A DNA stretch of 64,000 bases, taken from Nostocales cyanobacterium LEGE 11386 (GTDB taxonomy: Bacteria; Cyanobacteriota; Cyanobacteriia; Cyanobacteriales; Nostocaceae). The translations under genes and the position numbers were made by a program. The notes under the pieces were generated by a model. That model was not told where the DNA came from, ran no database searches, and saw nothing but the letters and a program-made list of their open reading frames with translations. The DNA lies in the NCBI GenBank assembly GCA_015207155.1, contig JADEXK010000010.1, forward strand, positions 1 through 64,000, read 5' to 3'. Positions 8,032 through 15,959 of this stretch are shown here, piece by piece (positions within the stretch are counted from its first letter, which is position 1; the number at the start of each line of letters is the position of its first letter).

Positions 8032-9873
8032 ATGATTAATACTAGTTATGACTTTGACCAGGCAATTCTACCTACAGGTTCTTCATTAAAGACAAATATT
8101 CTGCTCCGGTTTCGGGCTGATATTGCCGAATCTCCGCGACGTGACCTTAACTTATCCCTAGTAATTGACCGCTCCGGCTCTATGGCTGGTGCAGCTTTAC
8201 ATCATGCACTCAAAGCTGCTGAATCTGTAGTAGATCAATTAGAGTCCAATGATATTCTCTCAGTAGTGGTTTATGACGATGCAGTAGATACTGTGATACC
8301 ACCCCAGGCTGTAACGGATAAATCTGCATTGAAAACTTCCATCCGTAAAGTTCGAGCCGGCGGTATTACCAATTTATCTGGGGGTTGGCTCCAAGGTTGC
8401 GAACATGTGAAAACACAGCTTGATCTGCAAAAAATCAATCGGGTGCTTTTGCTTACCGATGGTCATGCCAATATGGGTATTCAAGACCCCAAAGTACTCA
8501 CGGCGACATCAGCAAAAAAAGCTGAGGAAGGCATCACTACAACTACCTTGGGTTTTGCTCAAGGTTTCAATGAAGATTTGTTGATTGGGATGGCAAGAGC
8601 CGCCAATGGTAATTTCTATTTTATTCAAAGTATTGATGAAGCTACAGAAGTATTTAGCATTGAGCTAGATAGTCTCAGAGCAGTGGTAGGTCAAAATCTG
8701 AAGGTGACAATGGAATTGGCTGATGGTGTCAGCCTTGTAGATACCTTAAGTTTGGCTACAGTTAGTCAAAATGAAGCTGGTCAAACTGTGATTACCTTGG
8801 GCGAACTCTACGAAGGCGAAGACAAACTTTTAGGGTTAAGTTTGGAAATAACCTCAGCCGCAATTGGTGATTTACCTGTGATGAAGCTACATTACAGCGC
8901 TGATGTTGTGCAAAATGACCTGATTCAAAGTATTTCTAGTTCAGCAGATGTTGTGGCGAAAGTTGGCACTGTAGAGGAAGCCGCGATCGCATCTTCCAGC
9001 CGTATCATCCTGGAACTCAGCCGCCTCACTATTGCTAAAGCCAAAGAAATTGCCCTGGATTTAGCTGAACATGGCAGACATGAAGAAGCAGAACAAATTT
9101 TGCGATCGCTTGTGCAAGAACTCCGCAATAAAGGATTAAATGAAAACTTTGAAATTGCTGAAGAAATAGAACAGCTAGAGTATTTCGCCAGTCGCATCGC
9201 TCAAAAAGCTTTAGGGAATGCTGGTAGAAAAGAACTGCGAGATCAAAGTTACCAAACCATGACACGCAACCGTAGCGATTTAGTGGGACGTGGTGTGACA
9301 GCTGGCGATGAAGTGTATGCAATGCCGGTTGTGAATGAAGTTGGTTCCGGCGTAGAACTGCACTGTATTCGCGAAGGAGGTAAATTGCGAGTCAAAGTCA
9401 AATCTGACGGTTACGATGCTAGCAAAAACGTTCAATTTCCGCGAGCCATTCGTGCTGAAGGCGCACGCTATGTGGTTGAAAAACTAGAACTTTCCAACGA
9501 TGGCAGTTTTTACCGTGTACATGGCAACATCACTCGTCTTGCTCAACCCGGTGAAGCAGATATCTTCGTTACTCACAGATCATCCCAACGAGTTAGCACA
9601 GGTAAAGCCGCCAAAGGCCCTGCCAGTGCTGCCGACCTGGAGACAACTGACACTGTGAACGACAAAATTTTAGTACAGTGTGTCAAAGAAGGCAGTAAGC
9701 TACGCGCTAGGGTAGTTTCCGATGGCTATGAACCGGATTGGAACATGCGCTTTCCCCGCACGGTACGCGAAGAAGGAATGCTTTACGTTGTTGATGAAGT
9801 GAAAACAGCGCCCGATGGTAAATCTTACATAGCCTGTGGTGAAATTAAGCGATTCGTACAACCCAGTGTTTAG
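8032..9873 (+). CDS. von Willebrand factor type A domain protein with two C-terminal repeats
   Basis: A 613-residue protein with no signal peptide or membrane segment, so probably cytoplasmic. The VWA domain spans about residues 38-220 and has an intact MIDAS metal site: D46-R-S48-G-S50, a Thr in the GGITNLSGG loop, and LLTDGHANMG. A helical stretch rich in Glu/Ala/Leu follows (about 310-400). The C-terminus carries two copies of a beta-rich module of about 65 residues: about 436-503 (LHCIREGGKLRVKVKSDGYD, FPRAIRAEGARYVVE) and about 542-606 (VQCVKEGSKLRARVVSDGYE, FPRTVREEGMLYVVDE). Proteins of this type are usually protein-interaction platforms. No AAA+ MoxR partner is adjacent, so the partner is unknown. 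Confidence 0.85.
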   Translation: MINTSYDFDQAILPTGSSLKTNILLRFRADIAESPRRDLNLSLVIDRSGSMAGAALHHALKAAESVVDQLESNDILSVVVYDDAVDTVIPPQAVTDKSALKTSIRKVRAGGITNLSGGWLQGCEHVKTQLDLQKINRVLLLTDGHANMGIQDPKVLTATSAKKAEEGITTTTLGFAQGFNEDLLIGMARAANGNFYFIQSIDEATEVFSIELDSLRAVVGQNLKVTMELADGVSLVDTLSLATVSQNEAGQTVITLGELYEGEDKLLGLSLEITSAAIGDLPVMKLHYSADVVQNDLIQSISSSADVVAKVGTVEEAAIASSSRIILELSRLTIAKAKEIALDLAEHGRHEEAEQILRSLVQELRNKGLNENFEIAEEIEQLEYFASRIAQKALGNAGRKELRDQSYQTMTRNRSDLVGRGVTAGDEVYAMPVVNEVGSGVELHCIREGGKLRVKVKSDGYDASKNVQFPRAIRAEGARYVVEKLELSNDGSFYRVHGNITRLAQPGEADIFVTHRSSQRVSTGKAAKGPASAADLETTDTVNDKILVQCVKEGSKLRARVVSDGYEPDWNMRFPRTVREEGMLYVVDEVKTAPDGKSYIACGEIKRFVQPSV

Positions 9874-9965
9874 GGACTGGGGATTGGGGAGATGAGGGAG
9901 ATGAAAAACAAAAATTTTAGTACTAATGCAAAGTTTTTCCCCCTACGCCCTACTCCCTAATTCCT

Positions 9966-10664
9966 TCATGCTTCCATTACCGGATGATACTCATCTGGGT
10001 TATTAAAGCCTGCAATCCAGGCGGCTGCTTGATGGCAACTTCGCATATGTGGGGGAACGCGCAGAACGTGAATATGTCCAGTTGATGGACAGGTGACTTT
10101 TAAAACCATTAATGGTTCATCATCTTCAAAGGGTATGTAGACAAGTTGACGTTCACCGCCAGCATCTTGATCGCGATCGCGGATTAATCCGCCTACTTGC
10201 TGCAAAAATGTTTCGTATCCCAAACGCTCAATGAGGACACGGCGTAATTCTACATTCTCGATATTGAGAATATCTTGTCCTGTGAGGGAGTCTGAGGCAA
10301 AGGCAATTTCATCAGTTACCCTTACACCTCGCCAGCGTAAGACAAAACCATGTCCCGCAGGTAAATTAGTAATACCACTACCAGCTAATTCAATCCAGTG
10401 AGTGACATGAAGACCTGGAGGTAGGGTAGTTAAGTTTACACAGTCTGTGATGTCTAAGCTTTCACAGGTGAGATTTTCCGGGAGTTGGTAAATATCCGAT
10501 GCACCGCTTAAATCCAGATGTCCCAAAACGCGCATCCCATCCCAGGCGCGATGTTCTAAGATCAGTTTTCGCCCAAGTTCAGCTGAAACAGGTTCATGGC
10601 TAACATCAAGGCGTTGCTTAACTGGTTTTTTCGGAACACGCCCTTTTGACATCATGTTGAGCAT
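9966..10664 (-). CDS. DUF6745-like leucine-rich protein
   Basis: A 232-residue soluble protein. Residues about 40-115 look like short degenerate leucine-rich repeats (LDLSGASDIYQLPENLTCES, LDITDCVNLTTLPPGLHV). The C-terminal half (ERLGYETFLQQVGGLIRDRD, DEPLMVLKVTCPSTGHIHVL, RVPPHMRSCHQAAAWIAGF) is like the DUF6745 family found in actinobacteria and cyanobacteria. Function is unknown. Its ATG overlaps the stop of the 110-residue upstream gene by one base (TAATG), so the two are translationally coupled. Family assignment is by recalled motif pattern. Confidence 0.65.
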   Translation of the reverse strand: MLNMMSKGRVPKKPVKQRLDVSHEPVSAELGRKLILEHRAWDGMRVLGHLDLSGASDIYQLPENLTCESLDITDCVNLTTLPPGLHVTHWIELAGSGITNLPAGHGFVLRWRGVRVTDEIAFASDSLTGQDILNIENVELRRVLIERLGYETFLQQVGGLIRDRDQDAGGERQLVYIPFEDDEPLMVLKVTCPSTGHIHVLRVPPHMRSCHQAAAWIAGFNNPDEYHPVMEA

Positions 10665-10996
10665 TAGTCCTCTACCTCTACGTAAGCATCAGGACGATAT
10701 TCGCGTTGTTTCCAAACTCGATAAAGTCCTTGGGGTAATTCAATTGCCCGATGTTCTTCATGAATTAAGGTGGCGCTTGGTTCTTTGATTTCGAGAAACA
10801 GGTCATTACCTTGTGCCCATAATTGAGCAGCCTGGGATTGTTGAATGCGATGGCTATGTCCTGTGACTTCACCGTGAGCGAGAGTAGTACCTACGCGTTT
10901 TTGCGCGCCTACAGGTAAAGTGGCAATACGTCTGATGAGAACGTCGCCATGTCTGTAGAGAGTGCCGATTTGGGAGTTGTTGCGATCGTTATTCAT
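10664..10996 (-). CDS. Conserved hypothetical protein coupled to the DUF6745-like gene
   Basis: A 110-residue soluble protein. The visible core, RHGDVLIRRIATLP and LAHGEVTGHSHRI, has a histidine cluster (H-G-E-V-T-G-H-S-H) of the kind seen in small cupin-like or metal-binding proteins. The C-terminus (LPQGLYRVWKQREYRPDAYV) is beta-rich. It is the first gene of a two-gene unit and its stop overlaps the next start by one base, so both are probably made together. I know no characterised member. Metal binding is a guess from the histidines. Confidence 0.65.
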   Translation of the reverse strand: MNNDRNNSQIGTLYRHGDVLIRRIATLPVGAQKRVGTTLAHGEVTGHSHRIQQSQAAQLWAQGNDLFLEIKEPSATLIHEEHRAIELPQGLYRVWKQREYRPDAYVEVED

Positions 10997-11133
10997 TTTC
11001 CCATTATAGAATGGGCGATTGGTGTTTTAAGTTACTAAGGTGGTTGTGGTACTTACTCAACCATGAATTACTTAGTATGTAATTTGGGAATGTGCCTCAT
11101 GCAGAGCCGCACCAGACACACAAAGAAGAAATT

Positions 11134-12369
11134 TTATTGCGTAATGCGGAGGATTTTATCCTGATCTGGGGGGCAGCTACCACGTCCGTCACAATTACTG
11201 GTAGTGATGTATAATTCGTTATCTGCACCCATGATGACATCCCTAATTCGCCCAAAACCATTGGGGGAATTTCCCTGAAAGTAAACTTCATGGGTTTGTA
11301 CTTGTCTGGGGTTTGCTGAGTCGAAAACAACTCTGTGCAGATGTCTGGAACCAAGAGTGCCAATAATTAAGTTGCCTTTCCACTCTGGAACTGAATTTCC
11401 AGTATAAATTGCTGCCCCGCCCGGAGGTGCGGCTTGTCGCCAAACCAATGATGGCTGCACGAATTTAGCTTCAGCTTCACAGTTTTCCACGGCAGGCCAG
11501 CCCATATTTTCACCCGCCTGTAACACAGAAACTTTATCCTCACCCCTTCTGCCTAATTCTCCACTGGGGCCGTGGTCTGTGACAAACAAGGTTGATGGAT
11601 TATGCCAGTCAAAACCTTGGGTGTTGCGAATACCCGTAATAAAGACGGGATTATCAGGAAATGGATTATCTGGGGGAATTTGTCCGTCTGGAGTTAAGCG
11701 GAGAATCTTTCCGGCTAAACTATTAACGTTTTGAGAAGCTTGCGGTTCCCTAGCGTCACCAGTACCGATATAAAGCATTCCATCGGGGCCAAAGCGCAAG
11801 CGACCGCCATTATGATAAAGAGCCGCCGGAATATCATCAATAATAATTCTATCTGAGGATGCACTCAATCCATCTGATGACAATTGCCAACGCTCAACTC
11901 GGTTGACTGGTGAGCCATTTTTATCAGTGGTGTAGTACAAGTAGAAAAATCGGTTACTGGCAAAATCTGGGTGTGCTGCAATTCCTAGTAACCCACCCTC
12001 ACCTGAAGCTGTAATTTTTAGGGTAGCAACAGGCGATCGCGCTAATTCTCCATTTTGCACTAATCTTACCCTGCCTGGTCTTTCAGTCACCAGCATTTGC
12101 TCATTTGGTAAAAAGGCAATTCCCCAAGGAACCTCTAAACCTGTGACTACTTCTTCTGCTCTGACTTTTACTTGTCCTGGGGAACCAACGCCATCTTCCA
12201 CAAATTTACAAACTTCTGTTTCCGAAGTCGTTGCTGTTGTCTGAATTGATGGTGATGTAGTTTCTTGGTTCTCGTTAGTACTTATCGATGCAGTTGGTGT
12301 ACCATTGCAGGACACAAGCCCCATGAGGCTAAGACTGCTCAATAGTTTGATAGTTTTTAGTAGCTTCAT
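11134..12369 (-). CDS. PQQ-dependent sugar dehydrogenase-type lipoprotein
   Basis: Beta-propeller protein of the soluble aldose dehydrogenase (YliI/GDH-B) family, which oxidises sugars with pyrroloquinoline quinone. I start it at the ATG at 12369 (MKLLKTIKLLSSLSLMGLVS) because this gives a clean lipoprotein signal with lipobox LVSC; the longer frame to 12423 adds an implausible leader. The mature protein reads GLEVPWGIAFLPNEQMLVTE, HPDFASNRFFYLYYT, YHNGGRLRFGPDGMLYIGTG and FVTDHGPSGE, all typical of the family. It should be anchored in the periplasm. The presence of PQQ in this organism cannot be judged from this window, so the sugar substrate is open. Confidence 0.85.
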   Translation of the reverse strand: MKLLKTIKLLSSLSLMGLVSCNGTPTASISTNENQETTSPSIQTTATTSETEVCKFVEDGVGSPGQVKVRAEEVVTGLEVPWGIAFLPNEQMLVTERPGRVRLVQNGELARSPVATLKITASGEGGLLGIAAHPDFASNRFFYLYYTTDKNGSPVNRVERWQLSSDGLSASSDRIIIDDIPAALYHNGGRLRFGPDGMLYIGTGDAREPQASQNVNSLAGKILRLTPDGQIPPDNPFPDNPVFITGIRNTQGFDWHNPSTLFVTDHGPSGELGRRGEDKVSVLQAGENMGWPAVENCEAEAKFVQPSLVWRQAAPPGGAAIYTGNSVPEWKGNLIIGTLGSRHLHRVVFDSANPRQVQTHEVYFQGNSPNGFGRIRDVIMGADNELYITTSNCDGRGSCPPDQDKILRITQ

Positions 12370-12544
12370 GTCGAGATTTAAATGTTTTTCACACTCTCCT
12401 AGCAGACTTAAAAATCTTAACAAAAGTTTTTTGATGCAGGCACGGCGAGAGCCACAACCTGCACTGTTAACAATTAACTTGTCATCCGGCTAGATTCAGA
12501 AGCGCAAAACTTCTTTTTTTAATCTTATTGTCAGCACCCAGCAC

Positions 12545-13357
12545 TTAGAAAACCCGGTGTTCTAAGGAAGGCATTTGACGGCGAACTTGTTCCAAACGAG
12601 AGGGTTTGATTTCGGCGATCGCAATTCCCGGAACATCGCCAGCATCAGCTAAAATTACACCCCAAGGGTCGATAATCATAGCGTGTCCGTGGGTTTGGCG
12701 GCGGCCATAGTTGTTGCCAGTTTGGGCAGGAGCGATCACATAGGCAGTATTTTCAATAGCTCTGGCTTGTAATAATACTTGCCAGTGGTCTTTGCCAGTA
12801 AAGGCGGTGAAAGCAGCCGGGACAAACATCACATCGGCTCCTTTATCTGATAGATGTCGATACAGTTCGGGGAAGCGGACATCGTAGCAAACCGAAAGTC
12901 CTATATTACCGAGTTGTTCTGAAAAATAAACTGACGGGAGTTCCTTACCGGCCATCACCGTGCTGGATTCTCGATAAGTGTTGCCGTCTGGGACGTTAAC
13001 GTCAAATAAATGTACTTTATAGTAGCGAGCGAGTTCGTGACCGTTGGGGTCGATGAGTAATGTAGTGTTATAAACTTTGCCTGTATTATCTACAGGAACG
13101 GGAAAACTGCCACCCAAGATAGTAACTTGGAAGCGTTGAGCCATTTTTGTGAGAAACTGTGCAGTTTCGCTGTAAATCTCTGCGGCTTGTGCGAGTTTAT
13201 CTTTCTCTTCTCCCATAAAAGAAAAGTTTTCTGGCAACCCAACTAATTCAGCACCTCGACGCACAGCAAGATCAATCAACTCTTCTGCCTGTACCAAATT
13301 TTTGTGTAGATTGGGCACACTGGTCATTTGAATAGCGGCTGCTAAATAAGACTTCAT
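12545..13357 (-). CDS. Carbon-nitrogen hydrolase (Nit1/NIT2-like amidase)
   Basis: A 270-residue nitrilase-superfamily enzyme with the full Glu-Lys-Cys triad: Glu in GLPENFSFMG, Lys in RYYKVHLFDV and Cys in LSVCYDVRFPELYR. The sequence is closest in style to Nit1-type enzymes, which hydrolyse deaminated glutathione or omega-amides of 2-oxo acids. That would be metabolite repair, but the exact substrate is not shown by sequence. It is cytoplasmic, of normal length, and in the same direction as the sugar dehydrogenase gene 176 bp downstream. Start ATG at 13357. Confidence 0.88.
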   Translation of the reverse strand: MKSYLAAAIQMTSVPNLHKNLVQAEELIDLAVRRGAELVGLPENFSFMGEEKDKLAQAAEIYSETAQFLTKMAQRFQVTILGGSFPVPVDNTGKVYNTTLLIDPNGHELARYYKVHLFDVNVPDGNTYRESSTVMAGKELPSVYFSEQLGNIGLSVCYDVRFPELYRHLSDKGADVMFVPAAFTAFTGKDHWQVLLQARAIENTAYVIAPAQTGNNYGRRQTHGHAMIIDPWGVILADAGDVPGIAIAEIKPSRLEQVRRQMPSLEHRVF

Positions 13358-13734
13358 AGATTCAACAAAAAACAGTGAATTTGTCCGGGATAGATTCTCA
13401 AAATATATCGTTACTTCCAGAACCGCGACGAGACTTTTCTTAAATTTGGTAACCTTGGCTTTTCTGGAAAAGCACCTAGCCCTGGTGATGAGAAAAGAGC
13501 CTCCGGCACGCTATGGCTAGCGCCACGCTCCGCGTTAGCGAAGCTTTCGCTTGAGCGATACGCGGCTATACAAACAAAGTCCCTTCCCTCCGGAAAGACG
13601 CTACGCATCACGCCTGTGTAGCCCCAAATGATCGTCGCCTAGTGCAAGATATCTTTCAATCTTCCTATAGGTGATGGAAAACTGAGCAAAAGTCAGGTTA
13701 GGTTGTTATCAAACCTTAATAAACCCTATTTGTT
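13358..13734. repeat. Intergenic spacer with interspersed palindromic repeat
   Basis: The 377-bp spacer contains a GC-rich block at about 13495-13625 with imperfect palindromes (GCTAGCGCCACGCTCCGCGT, AGCGAAGCTTTCGCT). This looks like one of the multicopy interspersed repeats of Nostocales. A 66-codon open frame across it on the minus strand is a by-product. The last 100 bases should hold the marC promoter and ribosome binding site. No gene is supported. Confidence 0.5.
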
Positions 13735-14328
13735 GTGGATACCTCCGTTCTTGTCCAAACCTTTATCGCTGTGTTTGTTTTGGCGGATGCTGTAGGCAAT
13801 ATACCAGTAGTTTTGGTTTTGACCAAGGGCATGACACCAGAGGAGAGAAACCAAGTTATAGATAAAGCGATTATTGTAGCGATCGCAGTCCTGTTATTAT
13901 TTGCTTTTGCTGGCCAAGTAATTTTGAATTATTTGGAAATCAGTATGGGGTCTTTGCGGATAGCTGGGGGATTGCTGTTATTGTTAATTGCGTTGCAAAT
14001 GCTGCGGGGACAATTAACTACGCCAATTCTAGAAGAGGGACGCGATGTGGCGATTACGCCTTTAGCTTTGCCCTTACTAGCGGGGCCGGGTACGTTGACA
14101 ACGGTGATGTTGTTGATGTCTAAATCACCTAGTCCTCATCTCGGTGTGGTGCTGGGTATTGTAGTGGCAATGTTTGTCTCTTGGTTAATTTTGCGTCTGG
14201 CTAACCGCATTAATCACTGGATTGGTGCTGAAGGTGAGGTGATCATAACTCAGCTATTTGGTTTTTTGTTGGCCGCGCTGGCGGTAGAAATCGGGAGTAC
14301 GGGGGTTCAGGAATTGTTTTTACGTTAG
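13735..14328 (+). CDS. MarC family integral membrane protein
   Basis: A 197-residue membrane protein with about six hydrophobic helices and the family hallmarks: FVLADAVGNIPVVLVLTKGM near the N-terminus and GPGTLTTVMLL in the fourth segment. Members (UPF0056) are of unknown transport function; the old link of E. coli MarC to multidrug resistance is not supported. The start is a GTG at 13735; no in-frame ATG would keep the first helix intact. It is a stand-alone gene. Confidence 0.9.
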   Translation: MDTSVLVQTFIAVFVLADAVGNIPVVLVLTKGMTPEERNQVIDKAIIVAIAVLLLFAFAGQVILNYLEISMGSLRIAGGLLLLLIALQMLRGQLTTPILEEGRDVAITPLALPLLAGPGTLTTVMLLMSKSPSPHLGVVLGIVVAMFVSWLILRLANRINHWIGAEGEVIITQLFGFLLAALAVEIGSTGVQELFLR

Positions 14329-14547
14329 GAAAGTAGGAAGAGTGCTGAGTTAAAAAACCGCCCACAAAGAACGGGGTATCAAGCTTTTTCTAATAATTTA
14401 GGATTCCGCCCACACTTCGACAAGTGATATTGTGAGCCTGTCGAACTGCTCAGTGACCGCAAGGGGCTGGACATTTACTAAGTGCGAAAGTCCTTCCTCT
14501 TTTTCTGACTCAGCACTCCCCTTCGACTTCGCTCAGGGCAAGCGCAC
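14329..14547. repeat. Intergenic spacer with short repeats
   Basis: Contains AGTGCTGAGT (heptamer STRR-type unit) near 14340 and inverted GC-rich pieces CTTCGACAAGTG, CCTGTCGAACTGCTCAGTG and CCTTCGACTTCGCTCAGGGC. These are repeat types I recall as dispersed in many bacterial genomes, including Nostoc. It separates the convergent marC and isoaspartyl peptidase genes and may end transcription from both sides. Confidence 0.45.
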
Positions 14548-15501
14548 TTAGCAATAACCAATCAATTCGGAATCATTCCATTCCAAGGTGTCACCTATGC
14601 TTTCGCCGTCGTGGTAGGCAGCAAGTAAGACTTCACTAGTTTTGCCCCATGATATCGCCCCATGAGCATCTAAAGCGATCGCTCCTAAATCCCGCTTGTT
14701 GAGGTGTGCCTCTGTAAACGAGCGCTGCATAGCATCTTTGAGGGAAATGCCATCAGTTACGCGCACCACAATTTTTGCTGCCAAGCATTCATCAATAATA
14801 TCTTCACCAATGCCAGTACAACTAACTGCTGCATGACTAGTAGCATAATTACCTGCTGGCATCGCAGAATCACTGACTCGACCAATGCGCTCAAAGCCTT
14901 TGCCACCTGTGGAAGTGCCAGCAGCTAGGCCACCATAAGCATCTAAAACTACTACACCAATAGTGCCACGTCCAGCATTACTGGTTTCCACTAGTTCGGG
15001 TTCTGCGACTACACCAGCCATTGTGCTTTTAAAATTATCCTGGCGCTCTTGCATCCACTCTTGTAACCGCAAATCGGTTAAAGCGTTGTAACTGGGAATT
15101 TGTAACTCCCGTGCTAGTTCAGCTGCTCCGTAATCTGACAGTACCCTGTCTGGAGACTCTTGTAAATATTGCACTAATTGAATGGGATTTTTTACCCGCG
15201 AAATATTAATCACACCACTGAAGTGCCCTGATGTCCCATCCATTAAGGAAGCACTCATGCGGATTTGACCGTCAGATTGCAGTACTGAACCAGTACCAGC
15301 ATTAAAGCGGGGGTCATCTTCTAACATTTGGCAACCCTGTACTACTGCGTCGGAGGCAGTTGCTCCTTTTAATAGAAGAGAATAGATTGTCTCTACTACT
15401 GTATAGAGCGATCGGCGCACCGCCTCTAATCCTCCTTTGCCGTGGAGAGAACTACCAGCTCCTCCATGAATAATTAATTTAGGTTGCACCTGTAACTTCA
15501 T
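14548..15501 (-). CDS. Isoaspartyl peptidase / plant-type L-asparaginase
   Basis: Ntn-hydrolase of 317 residues that removes isoaspartyl residues from peptides and hydrolyses L-asparagine. In cyanobacteria the family also cleaves beta-aspartyl-arginine released from cyanophycin. The autoprocessing site is visible at Gly179-Thr180 (NAGRG/TIGVVVLD); Thr180 becomes the nucleophile of the beta subunit. Other conserved pieces are IHGGAG at the N-terminus, FNAGTGSVL, and GTSTGG. With agrE elsewhere in the window, a cyanophycin-degradation role is reasonable but inferred. The predicted enzyme is cytoplasmic. Confidence 0.92.
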   Translation of the reverse strand: MKLQVQPKLIIHGGAGSSLHGKGGLEAVRRSLYTVVETIYSLLLKGATASDAVVQGCQMLEDDPRFNAGTGSVLQSDGQIRMSASLMDGTSGHFSGVINISRVKNPIQLVQYLQESPDRVLSDYGAAELARELQIPSYNALTDLRLQEWMQERQDNFKSTMAGVVAEPELVETSNAGRGTIGVVVLDAYGGLAAGTSTGGKGFERIGRVSDSAMPAGNYATSHAAVSCTGIGEDIIDECLAAKIVVRVTDGISLKDAMQRSFTEAHLNKRDLGAIALDAHGAISWGKTSEVLLAAYHDGESIGDTLEWNDSELIGYC

Positions 15502-15624
15502 CTATAACCCTTGCGCTATTTGCGTCTCAGTTGCAGTTGGTTTTACTAGAGATTGGGGCGGAGGGGCAAAGGTAAAAAAACTTGTATTATTACTCTCCCC
15601 TGCTCTTTCCCATCCCCACTTCCT

Positions 15625-15780
15625 TTAACTTTTTGCATCAGAACGGCGACGGCGACAACGTTCTGAGCAGTATTTCACCTCGTCCCAGCAATCTTGCCAT
15701 TTTTTCCGCCAAGTGAAGGGACGTTGACATACCGGACAGATTTTTCTGGGTAGGTCAGATTTAGAACGAACGCGTCCCAT
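15625..15780 (-). CDS. DUF2256 domain small zinc-ribbon protein
   Basis: A 51-residue protein from the ATG at 15780 to the stop at 15625. It begins MGRVRSKSDLPRKICPVCQR and has two Cys pairs, CPVC and CSERC, around FTWRKKWQDCWDEVKY. This is the DUF2256 pattern, a small zinc-ribbon protein common in cyanobacteria and proteobacteria, sometimes encoded with cryptochrome/photolyase genes. It is very basic at its C-terminus (RCRRRRSDAKS). Function is unknown. The 120 bp to the asparaginase gene start hold no other feature. Confidence 0.88.
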   Translation of the reverse strand: MGRVRSKSDLPRKICPVCQRPFTWRKKWQDCWDEVKYCSERCRRRRSDAKS

Positions 15781-15909
15781 TATGAATACCGTGCAGATTC
15801 GAGTTAGATTTTTGAGAGCGATGGAAAAATATTATAACGAGTTTGCTACAAAGGGAGGATACCTGAAACTAACAAATCTGCTGACTATCTTGCTATGGGT
15901 TGATTCAAA

Positions 15910-15942
15910 AGATCCCCGACTTCTTCAAGAAGTCGAGGATCT
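15910..15942 (-). terminator. 33-bp palindrome downstream of the GAF protein gene (repeat copy 1)
   Basis: Inverted repeat AGATCCCCGACTTCTT (15910-15925) / AAGAAGTCGAGGATCT (15927-15942), one mismatch, loop of one base. It lies 18 bp past the stop of the minus-strand GAF gene, where it can fold as a terminator. A nearly identical palindrome lies downstream of ftsH at 61625-61657, so this is also a multicopy repeat. Confidence 0.65.
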
Positions 15943-15959
15943 AAGCCTCTTGCAATTCA

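Noticed and set aside
13411..13611. 66-codon minus-strand frame before marC
   Set aside because: It covers a GC-rich palindromic repeat and has no ribosome binding site.
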